Source: Spinellus fusiger
Lineage: Eukaryota > Mucoromycota > Mucoromycetes > Mucorales > Phycomycetaceae
DNA: 64,000 nucleotides
Assembly (NCBI GenBank): GCA_025094145.1
Contig: JALLLS010000041.1
Coordinates: forward strand, 248,001 to 312,000
Reading direction: 5' to 3'
Shown here: one piece after another, positions 47,191-58,288 of the stretch
Layout: each line of letters begins with the position of its first letter
Position numbering within the stretch: the first letter of the stretch is position 1
Made by a program: the position numbers and the translations under genes
The notes under the pieces: model-generated
The model's input: only the letters and a program-made list of their open reading frames with translations
Database searches by the model: none
What the model was told of the DNA's origin: nothing

Positions 47191-49476
47191 TTATTCAAAC
47201 CATTCTTTCCTCCACATCTCAAGAATCTGAGTATCCTTTACAGGAATATTCTTTTTTCTTGCAAAACTAAGCAGAGTGTTTATTGTCTTCATTTCAATGC
47301 GTGGCTGATCTACACTCCGAGTGTTATAACTTGGCATTGTTTTGCGTGTGTAGTTTGTATTGGTTAACAATTTACTAAGTGGCTGTTGCATTTCAGTTCG
47401 CATCACTCGCATTGCCTTATCAAAACCACGTCTACTTGGTGTGGATCGACAAAGACATTCAATATAGGAATTGTAGTTGTTGGTGTTGAAGGAAAATCCA
47501 CGGTTCTGTAAGTCTTTCCAGATAGCAGATGCACGGTGGCCAAGACCATTGTGGCCACAACTGTCCATGAGAATGGAAATAGTGGTGGCGTCTATCATAG
47601 TAGTTGAACAAGAGGCGTGCATAAGAGTCTCCCATATCTGAAGTACTGCTTCTCCATTACCAGAGCGGTTATAAGCATCCATAAGAGCATTGTAAACGGC
47701 AGTGTCTGGATCAAAATAAAGATCCATTTTAATCAGTTTGTGAACCTGCTCTAGCATATAGATATCCTTGTGTCGCCCGCATGCATACAGCATAGAAGTA
47801 TAGCAGTGTGCATTGGGTCGGATATGGAGCTGTCGCATATCATTGAACAGAGTTAACGCAGCCACCAAAGCAGGAGAGCGTGTGCGTCTGCTATTGTAAT
47901 CATCATCATCCTCTTCATAAGGCTCTGAGTATTCAGGGGGTAGATCAACAGTAGCAAGAGAAGAGATAAGGATGGTATAGAAGGCAGTATCAGGAGAAAG
48001 AGAAGAAAAGTTTTCTCTGAATGAATAGTAGATGCTGAGAGCATCTTGAAGGCGGTGGTCATTAATGTAGGCTAATATTAAGTTTGTGTAGGTAGCAATG
48101 TCTGGTGTGAATACTTTTCCATTGAAGAATGTATCAAACATTATATGGGCTTCTTGAGAACAGCCACTCTTTGCTAACCCACTCAAAAGAGAATTGTAGG
48201 CTTTAATGTCGAGATGGATTCCATTGGCATATCCTTTCTTGACGGCCTCAAAGACACCCAGAATAGACTTTTTATCAGAATTTTTATGAGGAGTAGCATT
48301 GACAAGAATAGACAGTAGACGTGCCGTGGGTTGGAATCCCTTGGAACGTATGTCATTAAAGAGATCAACAGCCCCATCAAGATCACCCAGACGCACCTCT
48401 GCATCCATGAGTATTCCATAAGTAATTTCATCTGGCTGGATGCCTAACTCTGACATGTCTTTATAGAACCTGTAGGCTCTGGCTGGCTCACCCAGCATTA
48501 AAGAAGCATTTATCATAATGTTGAAACTGACAATATCCAGGGAAACATGAGGGAAAAGAACAGGCAAAGATGAATAAAACTCAAACATGTCATGCAAGTC
48601 TTCTAATGTGACTCCTTTGAAGAGCAGTATATCATTGATCATATTTATATCTCCAATCTTGTTGAGTTTTGCTGTCCTTTCTATTTTATTGTAAATGGCT
48701 TTACCAAATTCAACGTCGTTTGTCTTTGTCGCTATTTTGAGGAGTGTTGAATAGGTGAAATTGTCTGGCACGAGATTCTCTTGTAACATTTTCTTGTAGA
48801 ATTGGTGGGCAGTGTCTACTAGTCCATAAGACAGCAAGAAATGGAGTAGTGTGTTATAAGTGCTAGTGTCTCGTGGAACACCATCATAATCCATTTCTTT
48901 CAGTAGTGATAAAGCCATAGGGAGATCTTCAGAGCGTTTGTAGCATCCAAGTACAGTATTGTAGGAATAAACATTCGGTAAAGGGCCATACTTTCTCATT
49001 TTCTCCAAGACAGCACGGACCTCCTCTGGTTTATTTTGCCTGCTCAAGCAATACATCAGCATGTTGTACTCATAGCAGAATGGCTTAATATTGTATAATG
49101 TTTCCATATCATGCACAATTTCTGCAACAAAATCGAATTCGTGGGGTTTAGTCCCTTTGGCTGCTAAACTAATAAGACAGGCTAGAGCGCCCCTCTGGAA
49201 GGATTTTTTTCCCTTCAACTGTTGATAGATTGCCTTTGCCTTGATTATATCATTTGCATCTATTGCTTTACTCAGTGCGTCAGGCACAAAAGTAGCATTA
49301 GATCCACTGTAATAACGCACACATGTCAGTACTGGAGGTTGTCTCTGGGGCAATGTTACTAAGGAAACTCGGTAGTTGTAGAGACATGGCACTTGGTTTG
49401 TAGTATTTTTCAGTTGCTTCCAGTATAATGGTCGTAGCTTGTTTGGCTGTATACCTGCTTTTAGGAACATGGCCAT
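47191..49476 (-). CDS. pentatricopeptide repeat protein, probably mitochondrial
   Basis: Intron-free ORF of 761 residues. Many 35-residue helical repeats fit the PPR pattern, for example FCYEYNMLMYCLSRQNKPEE, VYSYNTVLGCYKRSEDLPMA, STYNTLLHFLLSYGLVDTAH, NFTYSTLLKIATKTNDVEFG and VSFNIMINASLMLGEPARAY. An N-terminal segment rich in Lys, Arg, Gln and aromatic residues without acidic residues (to about residue 56) reads as a mitochondrial presequence. PPR proteins bind organellar RNA and act in its processing, stability or translation. The specific target is unknown. The start may be Met1 or Met3. The absence of introns is notable beside intron-rich neighbours. Confidence 0.92.
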   Translation of the reverse strand: MAMFLKAGIQPNKLRPLYWKQLKNTTNQVPCLYNYRVSLVTLPQRQPPVLTCVRYYSGSNATFVPDALSKAIDANDIIKAKAIYQQLKGKKSFQRGALACLISLAAKGTKPHEFDFVAEIVHDMETLYNIKPFCYEYNMLMYCLSRQNKPEEVRAVLEKMRKYGPLPNVYSYNTVLGCYKRSEDLPMALSLLKEMDYDGVPRDTSTYNTLLHFLLSYGLVDTAHQFYKKMLQENLVPDNFTYSTLLKIATKTNDVEFGKAIYNKIERTAKLNKIGDINMINDILLFKGVTLEDLHDMFEFYSSLPVLFPHVSLDIVSFNIMINASLMLGEPARAYRFYKDMSELGIQPDEITYGILMDAEVRLGDLDGAVDLFNDIRSKGFQPTARLLSILVNATPHKNSDKKSILGVFEAVKKGYANGIHLDIKAYNSLLSGLAKSGCSQEAHIMFDTFFNGKVFTPDIATYTNLILAYINDHRLQDALSIYYSFRENFSSLSPDTAFYTILISSLATVDLPPEYSEPYEEDDDDYNSRRTRSPALVAALTLFNDMRQLHIRPNAHCYTSMLYACGRHKDIYMLEQVHKLIKMDLYFDPDTAVYNALMDAYNRSGNGEAVLQIWETLMHASCSTTMIDATTISILMDSCGHNGLGHRASAIWKDLQNRGFSFNTNNYNSYIECLCRSTPSRRGFDKAMRVMRTEMQQPLSKLLTNTNYTRKTMPSYNTRSVDQPRIEMKTINTLLSFARKKNIPVKDTQILEMWRKEWFE

Positions 49477-49937
49477 GTCTCTCCAAGGTCAAATGCTGCT
49501 GTTATTGTGACTTCATGTACACAAGAAGTCACCTAATGTCTAGCATTCATAGTTTGTGATACTATTGGCTCGTCAAATATCACTTAGTCTGGTTGATAGT
49601 GCAAAAAAAATTCCTGTATTGTCTGTGTTTAAAAATATCTTCAACTCATAGTGGCAGTACACCCATTTTTTGTAGTGTCTTTGCAAGATTAATAAAGATA
49701 ATATTTAGAGAAGCTAAGATCTACTATACACTACTTGCTGAATAATCTGATATTTTCGTTGATGTCATTCAATCCTACATTGGATATAACATTAATTATT
49801 ATTAAATAAAATAAAATAAAATAAATACTAGAATTTCTTCTGAAAGCAGTGCATGTTTATAAAACCGTGTATATTTGTATGTATTTGAATTTTAATAAAG
49901 GTATGTCTGATGAAAAGAGAAGATACAATCTATATAT
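49477..49937. other. intergenic region
   Basis: Nothing recognised; AT-rich, with AAATA runs near 49803-49826. Confidence 0.5.
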
Positions 49938-50435
49938 TTACATAGAAGCAAGATTATCTAGTGAATTTCCTTCGACGCGATGAATTATCCATTCTGGCTG
50001 AGGCTTGGCACCCAATGCTTCATAAAACTTAAGTGAAGGTTCGTTCCAGTCAAGCACTACCCACTCATAGCGTCCGCATTGTCTTTCTTTTGCAATACAA
50101 GCCAATTGAACCAACAAGCACTTTCCGATTCCGACTCCACGAAATTCGGGTTTGACAAACAAATCCTCCAGGTATAATCCTGGCTTTCCTAAAAAAGTGC
50201 TGAAATTGTGGAAAAATAGAGCCATTCCTGCTGGCCTAGGCTCCTCGTTTGTTTTGCCATAATAAGCAAAAATAACCTCAGCATAAGGACGCGGCCCAAA
50301 GATATTCTTTACTATAAGTTCTTCAGTGGCAACGACTTGTTCTGAAAGTTTTTCGTAAGAAGCCAAATCCTTGATGAACTCTAAGATCAATGGAGCATCT
50401 GCTACAGTAGCGGGTCGAATTTCGATGGTTGTCAT
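49938..50435 (-). CDS. GNAT acetyltransferase, SSAT-like
   Basis: Intron-free ORF of 165 residues. It begins IEIRPATVADAPLILEFI and has ASYEKLSEQVVATEE, GLYLEDLFVKPEFRGVGIGK (the acetyl-CoA-binding motif A, RGVGIGK) and WVVLDWNEPSLKFYEALGA. The pattern fits the diamine/thialysine N-acetyltransferase group (spermidine/spermine acetyltransferase family). Those enzymes acetylate polyamines, thialysine or related small amines in the cytosol. The start MTTIEIR (50435) is chosen over an in-frame ATG 51 nt upstream because it gives the normal family N terminus. The upstream extension is hydrophobic and lies in what should be leader. Confidence 0.9.
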   Translation of the reverse strand: MTTIEIRPATVADAPLILEFIKDLASYEKLSEQVVATEELIVKNIFGPRPYAEVIFAYYGKTNEEPRPAGMALFFHNFSTFLGKPGLYLEDLFVKPEFRGVGIGKCLLVQLACIAKERQCGRYEWVVLDWNEPSLKFYEALGAKPQPEWIIHRVEGNSLDNLASM

Positions 50436-51239
50436 TGAAAATAGAAGTGATGAGAAACAAAGCAGAAAAGAAATACAGAAAATCAAAAGTATTTATAACA
50501 ATAATTAACTAACAGCTGTCCAATTGGCGTATTTTGCAAACGACTAATGACTCATTATTCATAGCAAGCCTTAAACAAGTCAAGGCGAATGTCAGATATC
50601 ATAGCTTCTATTGAATAAAATGATTAATTGATGGTGATATTTTATATCAAGAACTATCCTCTTGTAACCTGTAATACATGTATAAAGGAAGAATTGAGAT
50701 TATAGTAAATTATAGTAAATTAGCAAAATATATCTATTGTTTATTTACAATAAGTTTTCAGAATTAGAGTTACTATGTAATGTGTATAGCTCTGCTTAAT
50801 GAACTAATTTATCAAGTTTCTTAGTCAAGTTCTTTTGGTATTATTTCGATAGATTTCTTTTAGATTTGTTCTTTACTCATATTTTGATTTCTTTCTTGGA
50901 TCTCATTACCAATATATTTAACATATTCCCTTGTCGTGGAGAAATACATTTCCGCTAAGCCTTTTTGCTTTCTATTTAGAATTCTATGATCCAGCCACCT
51001 TGTATTTGCTTAATGCATCTTTACACAGCAGGAGGTCTTTAGGATATAAAAGGAAATAGTCGAAACACAATTGTTTAAAAATGACCGATTTGAAAAGAAG
51101 CAAAAAAAGTGAAATGTATTCATGCTAGTTCTTAAATAAAGATTATTATGTAAATTTACCTGTAAATATCTGAACCCAGAGGAAACCACTTTCGATGTGG
51201 CGATATATGATATGAATGCATCAAAGAGTATCTATTCTT
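50436..51239. other. intergenic region
   Basis: AT-rich, nothing recognised; it may contain further decayed parts of the neighbouring nuclease relic. Confidence 0.45.
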
Positions 51240-51680
51240 CTCTACAGAATGGAACTGGTCTGTGGAGACCATTTAATCCCTCTTCTGTGATTGTATAGAT
51301 ATTCTTTGATGCATTCACATCTCTGTTCCAAACAATTCCACAACTTTGGCAAGCGCGGATACTATTGAAATCTACTAATACCTCGGTGAGGATATTTGTG
51401 TTATAAGTGTGGCAGATCTTGAGAAAAAAAATAAGAATAACTGTTAAAAGAGCTTTTCATATTAGGTGAGAGATCAATCATGTCTACTCTCGATGTACGA
51501 AATTTATCAACATTAACCATAAGAAGATCTCCATCTTTTTGTCTCTTTTTTTCAATGATTGATATAAAACTTTAGTCAAACCAACACGATGGCCTTTAAA
51601 TTTGGCAGTATCTTTTACCTTTATTCCTGTGCCATAAGCAACGACTGGCAGTTTGGTAGGATCGTACTCCAATCTTTTTA
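51240..51680 (-). pseudogene. Fanzor/TnpB-like RuvC nuclease relic
   Basis: Minus-strand reading in broken frames: LEYDPTKLPVVAYGTGIKVK, FKGHRVGLTKVLYQSLKKR, GDLLMVNVDKFRTSRV, then CQSCGIVWNRDVNASKNI and GLHRPVPFCRE. These match the C-terminal half of TnpB/Fanzor proteins. The GHRVG..KxLxxxLKKR helix precedes the RuvC-II strand (usually xVDEFxTSxxC), then comes the zinc ribbon CxxC...NRDVNAxxN with the RuvC-III Asp. Here the RuvC-II Glu reads Lys and a frameshift or short insertion separates RuvC-II from the zinc ribbon. The N-terminal half is absent. Fanzors are RNA-guided nucleases of eukaryotic transposons; this copy is inactive. Family assignment is from memory of motifs. Confidence 0.7.
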
Positions 51681-53699
51681 GGTGCTAATACCCCTTCTCA
51701 CTAATAAAAGAGTAAAAATAATTAGTTCGAGATATATTAATGCACTCTATGTGTGTGTCGTATTACCCTTGCACTGGCACCTTCTTGCCTTTGCCTTTAT
51801 AAAGGATTCACTGGGTTTATTATAGTAAAAGAATATACAATAGAAACTGACTAACATGTCAGACATAATAAACATACACAAACACTCACCAGATCACAAC
51901 TGATGGTTTATATGCCAGACAAAGGCAAACAAGTTAAAGAGGGTAGAAGTTATGAAGAACAACAGACAGTGTGTTTGGCAGGTATTTATATCCGAGCAGA
52001 AGAGAACAAAACCAAATTTCACAAGTCACTTGCTTAATCAGAACTACCAAAGTAATGCAGACTACAACAACATTTTAGAAAGAAAAAGAATTGCTTAAAG
52101 AGCAGTTGCCTAGTTACCCGTTGTATTCAAATCATGTGTTGTGTCCCTGTTCATGTACCTTCTTTGATTTCCTTAGACCAGCCTTTATGCCAATACTCTA
52201 TTTTGTTGCCCCCTCTAGAGACAGAACATCTATAGATACATCTCTCTAGTGGTCCTGTTGATAAGCTTAGTACCCTTTATTACAGAATAAAGGATACATT
52301 TCTCAAAGTTACATAGTATGGATTTTGAGGCTACTTATATACATATCTCATCAAGCTATAAGGATCAAAGTTATATGATAATAACATCTCAGTAAATTCA
52401 TAGTCAAAGAAGAAATCCCAAACTAATATAAAAAGTGTAATTGTCTACATCTTTAATAAAATAGACTTTAATCCAAACAGCTTCCTAGAGTATAAACAAG
52501 ATAGGCTTTAAGGACTTGGACAGCTGACTGTTTCTTGTTCTTGACTTATTTTCTTTCTATATTCCCACATTGGTGCCATTATTATTCCAACTACTAGTTT
52601 TCCTTCTTTCAGCTCATACCCTTTTCTTTTCTGTCAATCTCCATATGAGCAGCCAGCCTTACAAGGTCCTATGTGTCTTGTTTCATAGCAACAGAATATT
52701 TTGGGGATATAAAAAGAAATACATGAACAATGAAATCATACTATCTATTTGGTTGGCTGATGTGTTAGAAAAGAACTTTTTCACTGTCTGTCTGTTTTAA
52801 CATTGACTATTGACTGTCCAATTAAACACTATAAAGTTGGATAAAAGGAAGAAGTAAACCTGGCATTGCAACTCAATCAATGCATTTATTGTTTAACATA
52901 ATGTTATCCTTAAGCCAATAGTATTTTCAGTATAACAATGCTTAAGAAAGATGTATTACAGAACTTATAAAGTTAACTCTAGTGGTCATTGTCCATAAAA
53001 TAAAACTAAACTTACTTGTGTTGAGAATAGTGTATTCACTTATTGACTCAATATTAATAACCACCTCAATTAACTCATTGTAATTGGTATTGACAGTGGT
53101 GCTTAATGATAACAAGATATTGTTTCTAACACTGTCTCTTAGGCTCAAGGCAAATAGAGTGTGAATTGTTTGACTTATGTGTTTTATGAGTGGAGGCTAG
53201 TGTATATCCCACCAGAATAGAGAAAGATAAATTATTATTTGTTTTGATATTCCCCTTTTTTTATTTCTCACACTGCACATACAACTTAACACTCAAGTAC
53301 TCGTCAAGATGAGCATATCTGAGCAAGGTAATGTGCCATTATTGACAAAGAGAAACAATAGAAGGAGGTGATAGACACCACCAAAGGCTGTTCTAGTGAT
53401 AAAAAGGTAAGCAGTGTCTTCATCTGGGCTTGAGCTCATTTAATTTCACAAAACACTTATTGTATTATTATTAGGCAAGTAAAGATTCCTTTCAAGTCAG
53501 TCTCAGGTGGTCTTCTATACTGTCTAGGGTCTCTAGGGTATACTCCTGAGCATAGTTATCTATCTCTCAAGGATAAATCACAAGGCTTTTAGGTTGTGGA
53601 TTCTATTGCTATGGGAGAATGCACTTGGGCAGTGGCTATAGTCATAATATAGTATTATCTATACTATTACAATAAACAATTTTATTCATAAACAATATA
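51681..53699. other. gene-poor AT-rich region
   Basis: No supported gene in 2 kb. Short ORFs at 52570-52800 and 52942-53148 lack recognisable motifs. Confidence 0.5.
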
Positions 53700-54480
53700 T
53701 TTTACTGATAATGTTGTCAATGGCTTGTTAGTCAAAAGGAAATCCAGTCAGTTAACAGGTAGTTAAACTCTGGTGTTTATTATTTCATAACATTGTGTCT
53801 TTTATACTTTTCTACTACTAGTATTTAGCTTCAGGGGTATGTTATTGAATACTACAAACTATCATCATCCCTTAGTATTCAATGGCACCCCCTTCTCAGT
53901 TTAGTAGTAGGAGTTGGTATTTCCAAAAAGGGTTGTGATTCCAATTATAGAAAATGTCTTTATGACAATAATATAATTTGATATTGAGGTACCCACAAAA
54001 GAAAATAATAATTTGGAGAGCCACAGACCTTTTTATTTTAAACACGGTTCCATAAAAGGCCAAATATTTTAGACGTAAATGGATGATTGTGTCACTGATT
54101 AAAGGCCAGAAAAATCTCCTGGTGTATACAGTACTTAATTGGACTTAGCACCACCTGAGAAATCTCAGTCAAATCCTAAGGCCACTAAATAGGTTACAAC
54201 TTCATAACAGAAAAGTATGCTTTATTATTTAAGAAAGCATACTTCCATTAAAATAATTAGCAGACTTATTGTACATTATGGCTATGGATGTGTATACTTT
54301 CTACTGTATTCTCCTGAGCTTAATCCCATTGAGCAATTTTGGTCTGTTGTGAAGAGTAAACTTAAAAGAGAAAAGCTCTTAGAAAATGAGACATTAAACA
54401 TGAGGATCACTGAAGCATGTAGCAATGTTCTTATCAGTAATCTTAAGGGATTTTGTCATTAATATTCTTCAAAATTTAAG
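53700..54480 (+). pseudogene. IS630/pogo-like transposase relic
   Basis: ORF 54217-54462 gives IHTSIKI-like sequence, then GYGCVYFLLYSPELNPIEQF and WSVVKSKLKREKLLENETLN. That is the third-acid block (YSPELNPIEQFW) of IS630/pogo-type DDE transposases. The catalytic core upstream is badly decayed. The segment at 53700-53826 is a diverged copy of 430-555. Confidence 0.7.
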
Positions 54481-54908
54481 ACATGTTTAAGTAGACATAT
54501 CCTTTAATAAATTTCACACACTTTGTGCAAAAAGAATTTATGAAATTGTACAAAAAGTAAAAAAAAAGTGTGCAATTTTTTTCTGAGGTTGTGCAAATAA
54601 TTTCCAAAAAAGGTGTACTGTTTTTGCAAAAGATCAATTCTTATTCATAGTGTTACAAATAAGGAAAAATCTGTCCCTGGAAGTCTATTAAGGGAAGATT
54701 ATTGTCCATGCATTTTTTGAAGAGAATGCTATTGAATAATTAGTCCTGTATTAGTTATGTCTTAGAAGAGGATGTATATAAGTAGCCTTGAGATTCACAA
54801 AATGAAGCCTTTAAGAAATATAACTTTTACCTACTTAACACACCTATTGTTTATTGAGTTTTTGAACAATAGTACTATTTATTATATCTTTGGCTCAAGG
54901 ACTAAATA
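54481..54908. other. intergenic region
   Basis: AT-rich, nothing recognised. Confidence 0.5.
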
Positions 54909-56261
54909 CAGTGGCTTTCAAAATAATAAGGAAGATTTCAAATTCAGACCATAATTTTATCCCTGAAATTTTATTTTTAATTAAACATTATTCATTTATT
55001 GCTTTTTCACTCCAATGTCTACCTCATCTAACACCATCAAACAAACCAAAAAACCTCTTGGAAACAGGAAAAGTAGTGACAACTATAATCATTGTCTCAT
55101 TGATCAAGAGGCCACTGTCAATAGGACCACTCATATTGCCATTTCTGCTAGGTTTGGAGTTAGTGAGCAGTCTATTTCCTGTATTGTAAAGAAATACAAA
55201 GAAACTGGTTGCTTCAAAGCCAAGAAGAGTACTGGGTGCAAGCCCATTCTTAATTATAGAGACAAGAGAGAGGTCAGTCACAAGGTGGGAAGGGATTCAT
55301 TCCAGACAATGGATCAACTTTGCAAGTAGATGACCACCAAACTGTGGATGAGCACTATTAGAGAAATGATAAAGAGGATTGGCCTTTCTTCTTTCAGGGT
55401 GGTTAATAAACCTTCTCTCAGCATTAAACACAAGAAGTTGAGGCTTACTTGGACTAGGACCTACCTTCATTGGATAGATGAAGACTAGAAGACAGCCATC
55501 TAGTCTGATGAGTCTAAGTTCCAGCTAATGAGCAACAACCACTGCAACAGGGTGGTATGCAGAAAGAAGGAAGAACTGCTCCCAAAGAATATGAAGCTGA
55601 CAATGAAGTTTGGTGGTAGTGGTGGGGTGATGGTGTGGGGTTCTCTCTTCTGGTGAGGGTGTTGGTTGACTTGTTACAGTGGAGGGCAGTATAGACAGTA
55701 GAGGATACATTGAGATCTTAAAAGATAACTACTGTCCTGAGCTGGCTCAACTCGAGGCACTGAATCCAGAGATTGATTATGTTCTTCAAAAAACAATGCC
55801 AGCTGCCACAAGAGTAAAGAGTCCAGGTTGTGGAAGGCACAAGAGAGCATTGTCACTATGGAGGGGTGGCCCTCACAAAGCCCCAACCTCAACCCCATAG
55901 AGCATTTATGAGAGGATCTGGACAGAGCCATCAGAAAAGAATGACCTCAACAAGTACTCTACAATATTTGGAGATGCTCTTGTTAGAAGATTGGGAAAAT
56001 ATTCCCAAAGATACTACAGACACCCTCATTGCCAGCATAGGGTGGAGATGCAAGGCTGTCATTGAGACCAAGTGTGGAATCACCAAACATTGAAGTTCTC
56101 TACCTAATAAACTTGTATTTATTATTTTGTTGACCTTTATTTTATATAATTTATACAATTCTGAAGTCTTTACTGTGTTTTTATGATAAAGAATAAGTAT
56201 TTTCTATTACAGAAGAATACCAGGACATGAAAAATCTTCCTTATTATTTTGAAGGCCACTG
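54909..56261 (+). mobile_element. Tc1/mariner element, copy A, degenerate
   Basis: 1353 bp with inverted ends. The left end begins CAGTGGCTTTCAAAATAATA and the right end read inward CAGTGGCCTTCAAAATAATA, flanked by TA at 54907-54908 and 56262-56263. Confidence 0.93.
55015..56093 (+). pseudogene. Tc1/mariner transposase, copy A
   Basis: Homologous along its whole length to the copy B transposase at 56984-58063. It has the HTH region GVSEQSISCIVKKYKETGCF, a SDESKFQLMS block and SPNLNPIEHLWEDLDRAIRK in the DDE part. At least six stops or frame changes inactivate it (for example near 55329, 55490, 55660 and 55780). Confidence 0.92.
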
Positions 56262-56438
56262 TATCTATCAAAAGATGAAAAAAGAAAACAAGATTATAGA
56301 AAAATTTCTATTATTGAATAATATATGCCAACCAGAAGATTGAACACACAAAATAAATTGTTTGGAAAAAACATCAATATTCAAGTGTGATGATTTTACA
56401 ACAGTTATAAAATAAAAATATCATTAAAATTAAAGAAT

Positions 56439-56512
56439 CGACTCTGATGGGACTCGAACCCACAACCTTTAGATTCGAAGTCTAACGCGATAATCCATTT
56501 CGCTACAGAGCC
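56439..56512 (-). tRNA. tRNA-Arg (anticodon TCG)
   Basis: 74-nt cloverleaf on the minus strand. The acceptor GGCTCTG pairs with CAGAGTC (one G-T pair). T8 and A9 follow; the D stem is GCGA/TCGC. The anticodon stem TTAGA/TCTAA holds loop CTTCGAA, the variable loop is 5 nt, and the T arm is GTGGG-TTCGAGT-CCCAT. There is no intron. The loop gives anticodon TCG, reading CGA (Arg). The Ty3-like LTR ends about 10 bp upstream of its 5' end. Confidence 0.96.
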
Positions 56513-56878
56513 CAGTATGTCTTGTTATTCCCTAATTTTTTAGAATAGTTCTAAGCCCGGAGGTATGTGCACTGAGTGGAATAGCTAGTGGTTCTTGGTT
56601 TGGACATGAAGCCCATGTAGATCAAAGAAGAAGAATAAAAGAGAAGATAGAAGATAATGTTTATTCATTGAATTCACTTGATTATTTATACTAAATTCTA
56701 CAGTGTACAATTGCACATACATGTCTTGTCTTTATGTTCTCTTCACAGTGAACATGTTAAGCCAAGACAATATATTGCATTAGCATTTATCTTATTAATT
56801 ATATTATCTGTGTGTATCCACAAGGGATAATGTGTCTTCCAAAAAGGGAAGACATGTGCAGCCAATAGTATTACTCTA

Positions 56879-58240
56879 CAGTGGCTCCTAACAAAACAAT
56901 GGTATTTTCAAAATCAGACCATAATTTTACTCTTAAATTTTTATTATTATTATACACTCTTCATTTATTGCTTTTCCACTCTAATGTCTACCTCATATAA
57001 CACCACCAAACAACCCATGAGACCTCTTGGGAACAGAAAGAAGAATATCAATGACTTCACCCAATGTCTCATTGCTCATGAGGCCACCATAAATGGGACC
57101 AGCCAGGCTGCCATTTCTGCTAGGTTTGGAGTTAGTCAACAGTCCATTTCCCTCATTGTAAAGAGATATAAGGAAAATGGCTGTTTCAAGGCCAAGAAGA
57201 GCACTGGGCGCAAGCCCATTCTTAATGAGAGGGACAAGAGAGAGGTCAGTTGCAAAGTGGGAAGGGATTCATTTCAGACAATGAATCAGCTTTGCAAGCA
57301 GATGACCACCCAAGTGTCCATGAACACTTTTAGAAAATTGATGAAGAAGCTTGGCCTGTTTTCTTGCAGGGTGGTCAAGAAACCTTCTCTCAGCATCAAG
57401 CACAAGAAGTTGAGGCTTGCTTGGGCTAAGGCCCATCTCCACTGGACTGAAAACAACTGGAAGACAGTCATCTGGTCTGATGAGTCCAGATACCAGTTGG
57501 TCACCACCAACAACTGTACCAGAGTAGTACAAAAAGTTAATGAGGGACTGCTCCCAAAGAATGTCAAGCCCACTATAAAGTTTGGAGGTGGCAGCATGAT
57601 GGTGTGGGGATCTTTCTCTGGTGAAGGTGTTGGGAGATTGGCACCTGTGAAGGGCAGTATAGACATTAGAAGATACATTGATATCTTGAAGGAGAATTAC
57701 TGCCCTGAGCTGGCTTGACTCAAGGCACTGAATCCAGAGGTGGATTATGTTCTTCAAGAGGACAATGCCAGCTGCCACAAGAGTAGAAAGTCCAGGTTGT
57801 GGAAGGCAAATAAGAGCATTGCCACTATGGAGGGGTGGCCCTCACAAAGCCCCAACCTGAACCCAATAGAGCATCTTTGGGAGGTGCTTGACAGAGCAAT
57901 AAGAAAGAGGATGACCCCAGCAAGCTCCCTTCAGGATTTGGAGGTGCTTCTATTGGAAGAATGGGAGAATATTCCCAAGGACACTACAGACACCCTCATT
58001 GTCAGCATGGGGTGGAGATGTAGGGCTGTCATTGAGGCCAAGGGTGGAAGCACCAAATATTAAGGGTTTCCACCCAATAAACTTGTATTTATTATTCTGT
58101 TGACCTTCTCTATACTTCATCCAATTTACAAGTCTCTACTGTGTGTTTAATGTATGTTTTTATTATAAAGAATAAGTATTTCCTATTGCAGAATTATACT
58201 GGGGTATGAAAAAATACCATTGTTTTGTTAGGAGCCACTG
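56879..58240 (+). mobile_element. Tc1/mariner element, copy B, near-intact
   Basis: 1362 bp with perfect 30-bp inverted ends starting CAGTGGCTCCTAACAAAACA. TA flanks both sides (56877-56878 and 58241-58242). It is inserted in the Ty3-like LTR. Confidence 0.96.
56984..58063 (+). pseudogene. Tc1/mariner transposase with one nonsense codon
   Basis: 360 codons in one frame apart from a single TGA at 57716-57718, which breaks an otherwise full-length transposase. Blocks are the HTH (AAISARFGVSQQSISLIVKR), KHKKLRLAWAKAHLHWTENN, VIWSDESRYQLV (first Asp), GGGSMMVWGSFSGEGVGRL, EDNASCHKS (second Asp) and SPNLNPIEHLWEVL (Glu). Between the second Asp and the Glu I count 35 residues, so DD35E rather than the usual DD34E. 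No frameshift is seen. TGA may derive from CGA by a single C-to-T change. Confidence 0.93.
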
Positions 58241-58288
58241 TATTTAATAGCACAGTGTCTAGCACAGACAATACTCCCCCCTAGACTG

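Larger units (their letters stand above)
56523..58270 (-). repeat. Ty3-like LTR interrupted by Tc1 copy B
   Basis: On the minus strand, a G-rich polypurine tract (AGGGGGGAG, about 58275-58283) precedes TGTCTGTGC at 58270. Removing the Tc1 element (56879-58240) and one TA leaves about 384 bp ending AATAACA at 56523. It contains a TATA-like AGTATAAATA and an AATAAA signal. This is the expected position of the 3' LTR of the adjacent Ty3-like pol remnant. The 5' end is fixed by TG after the tract; the 3' end is inferred from CA. Confidence 0.6.
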
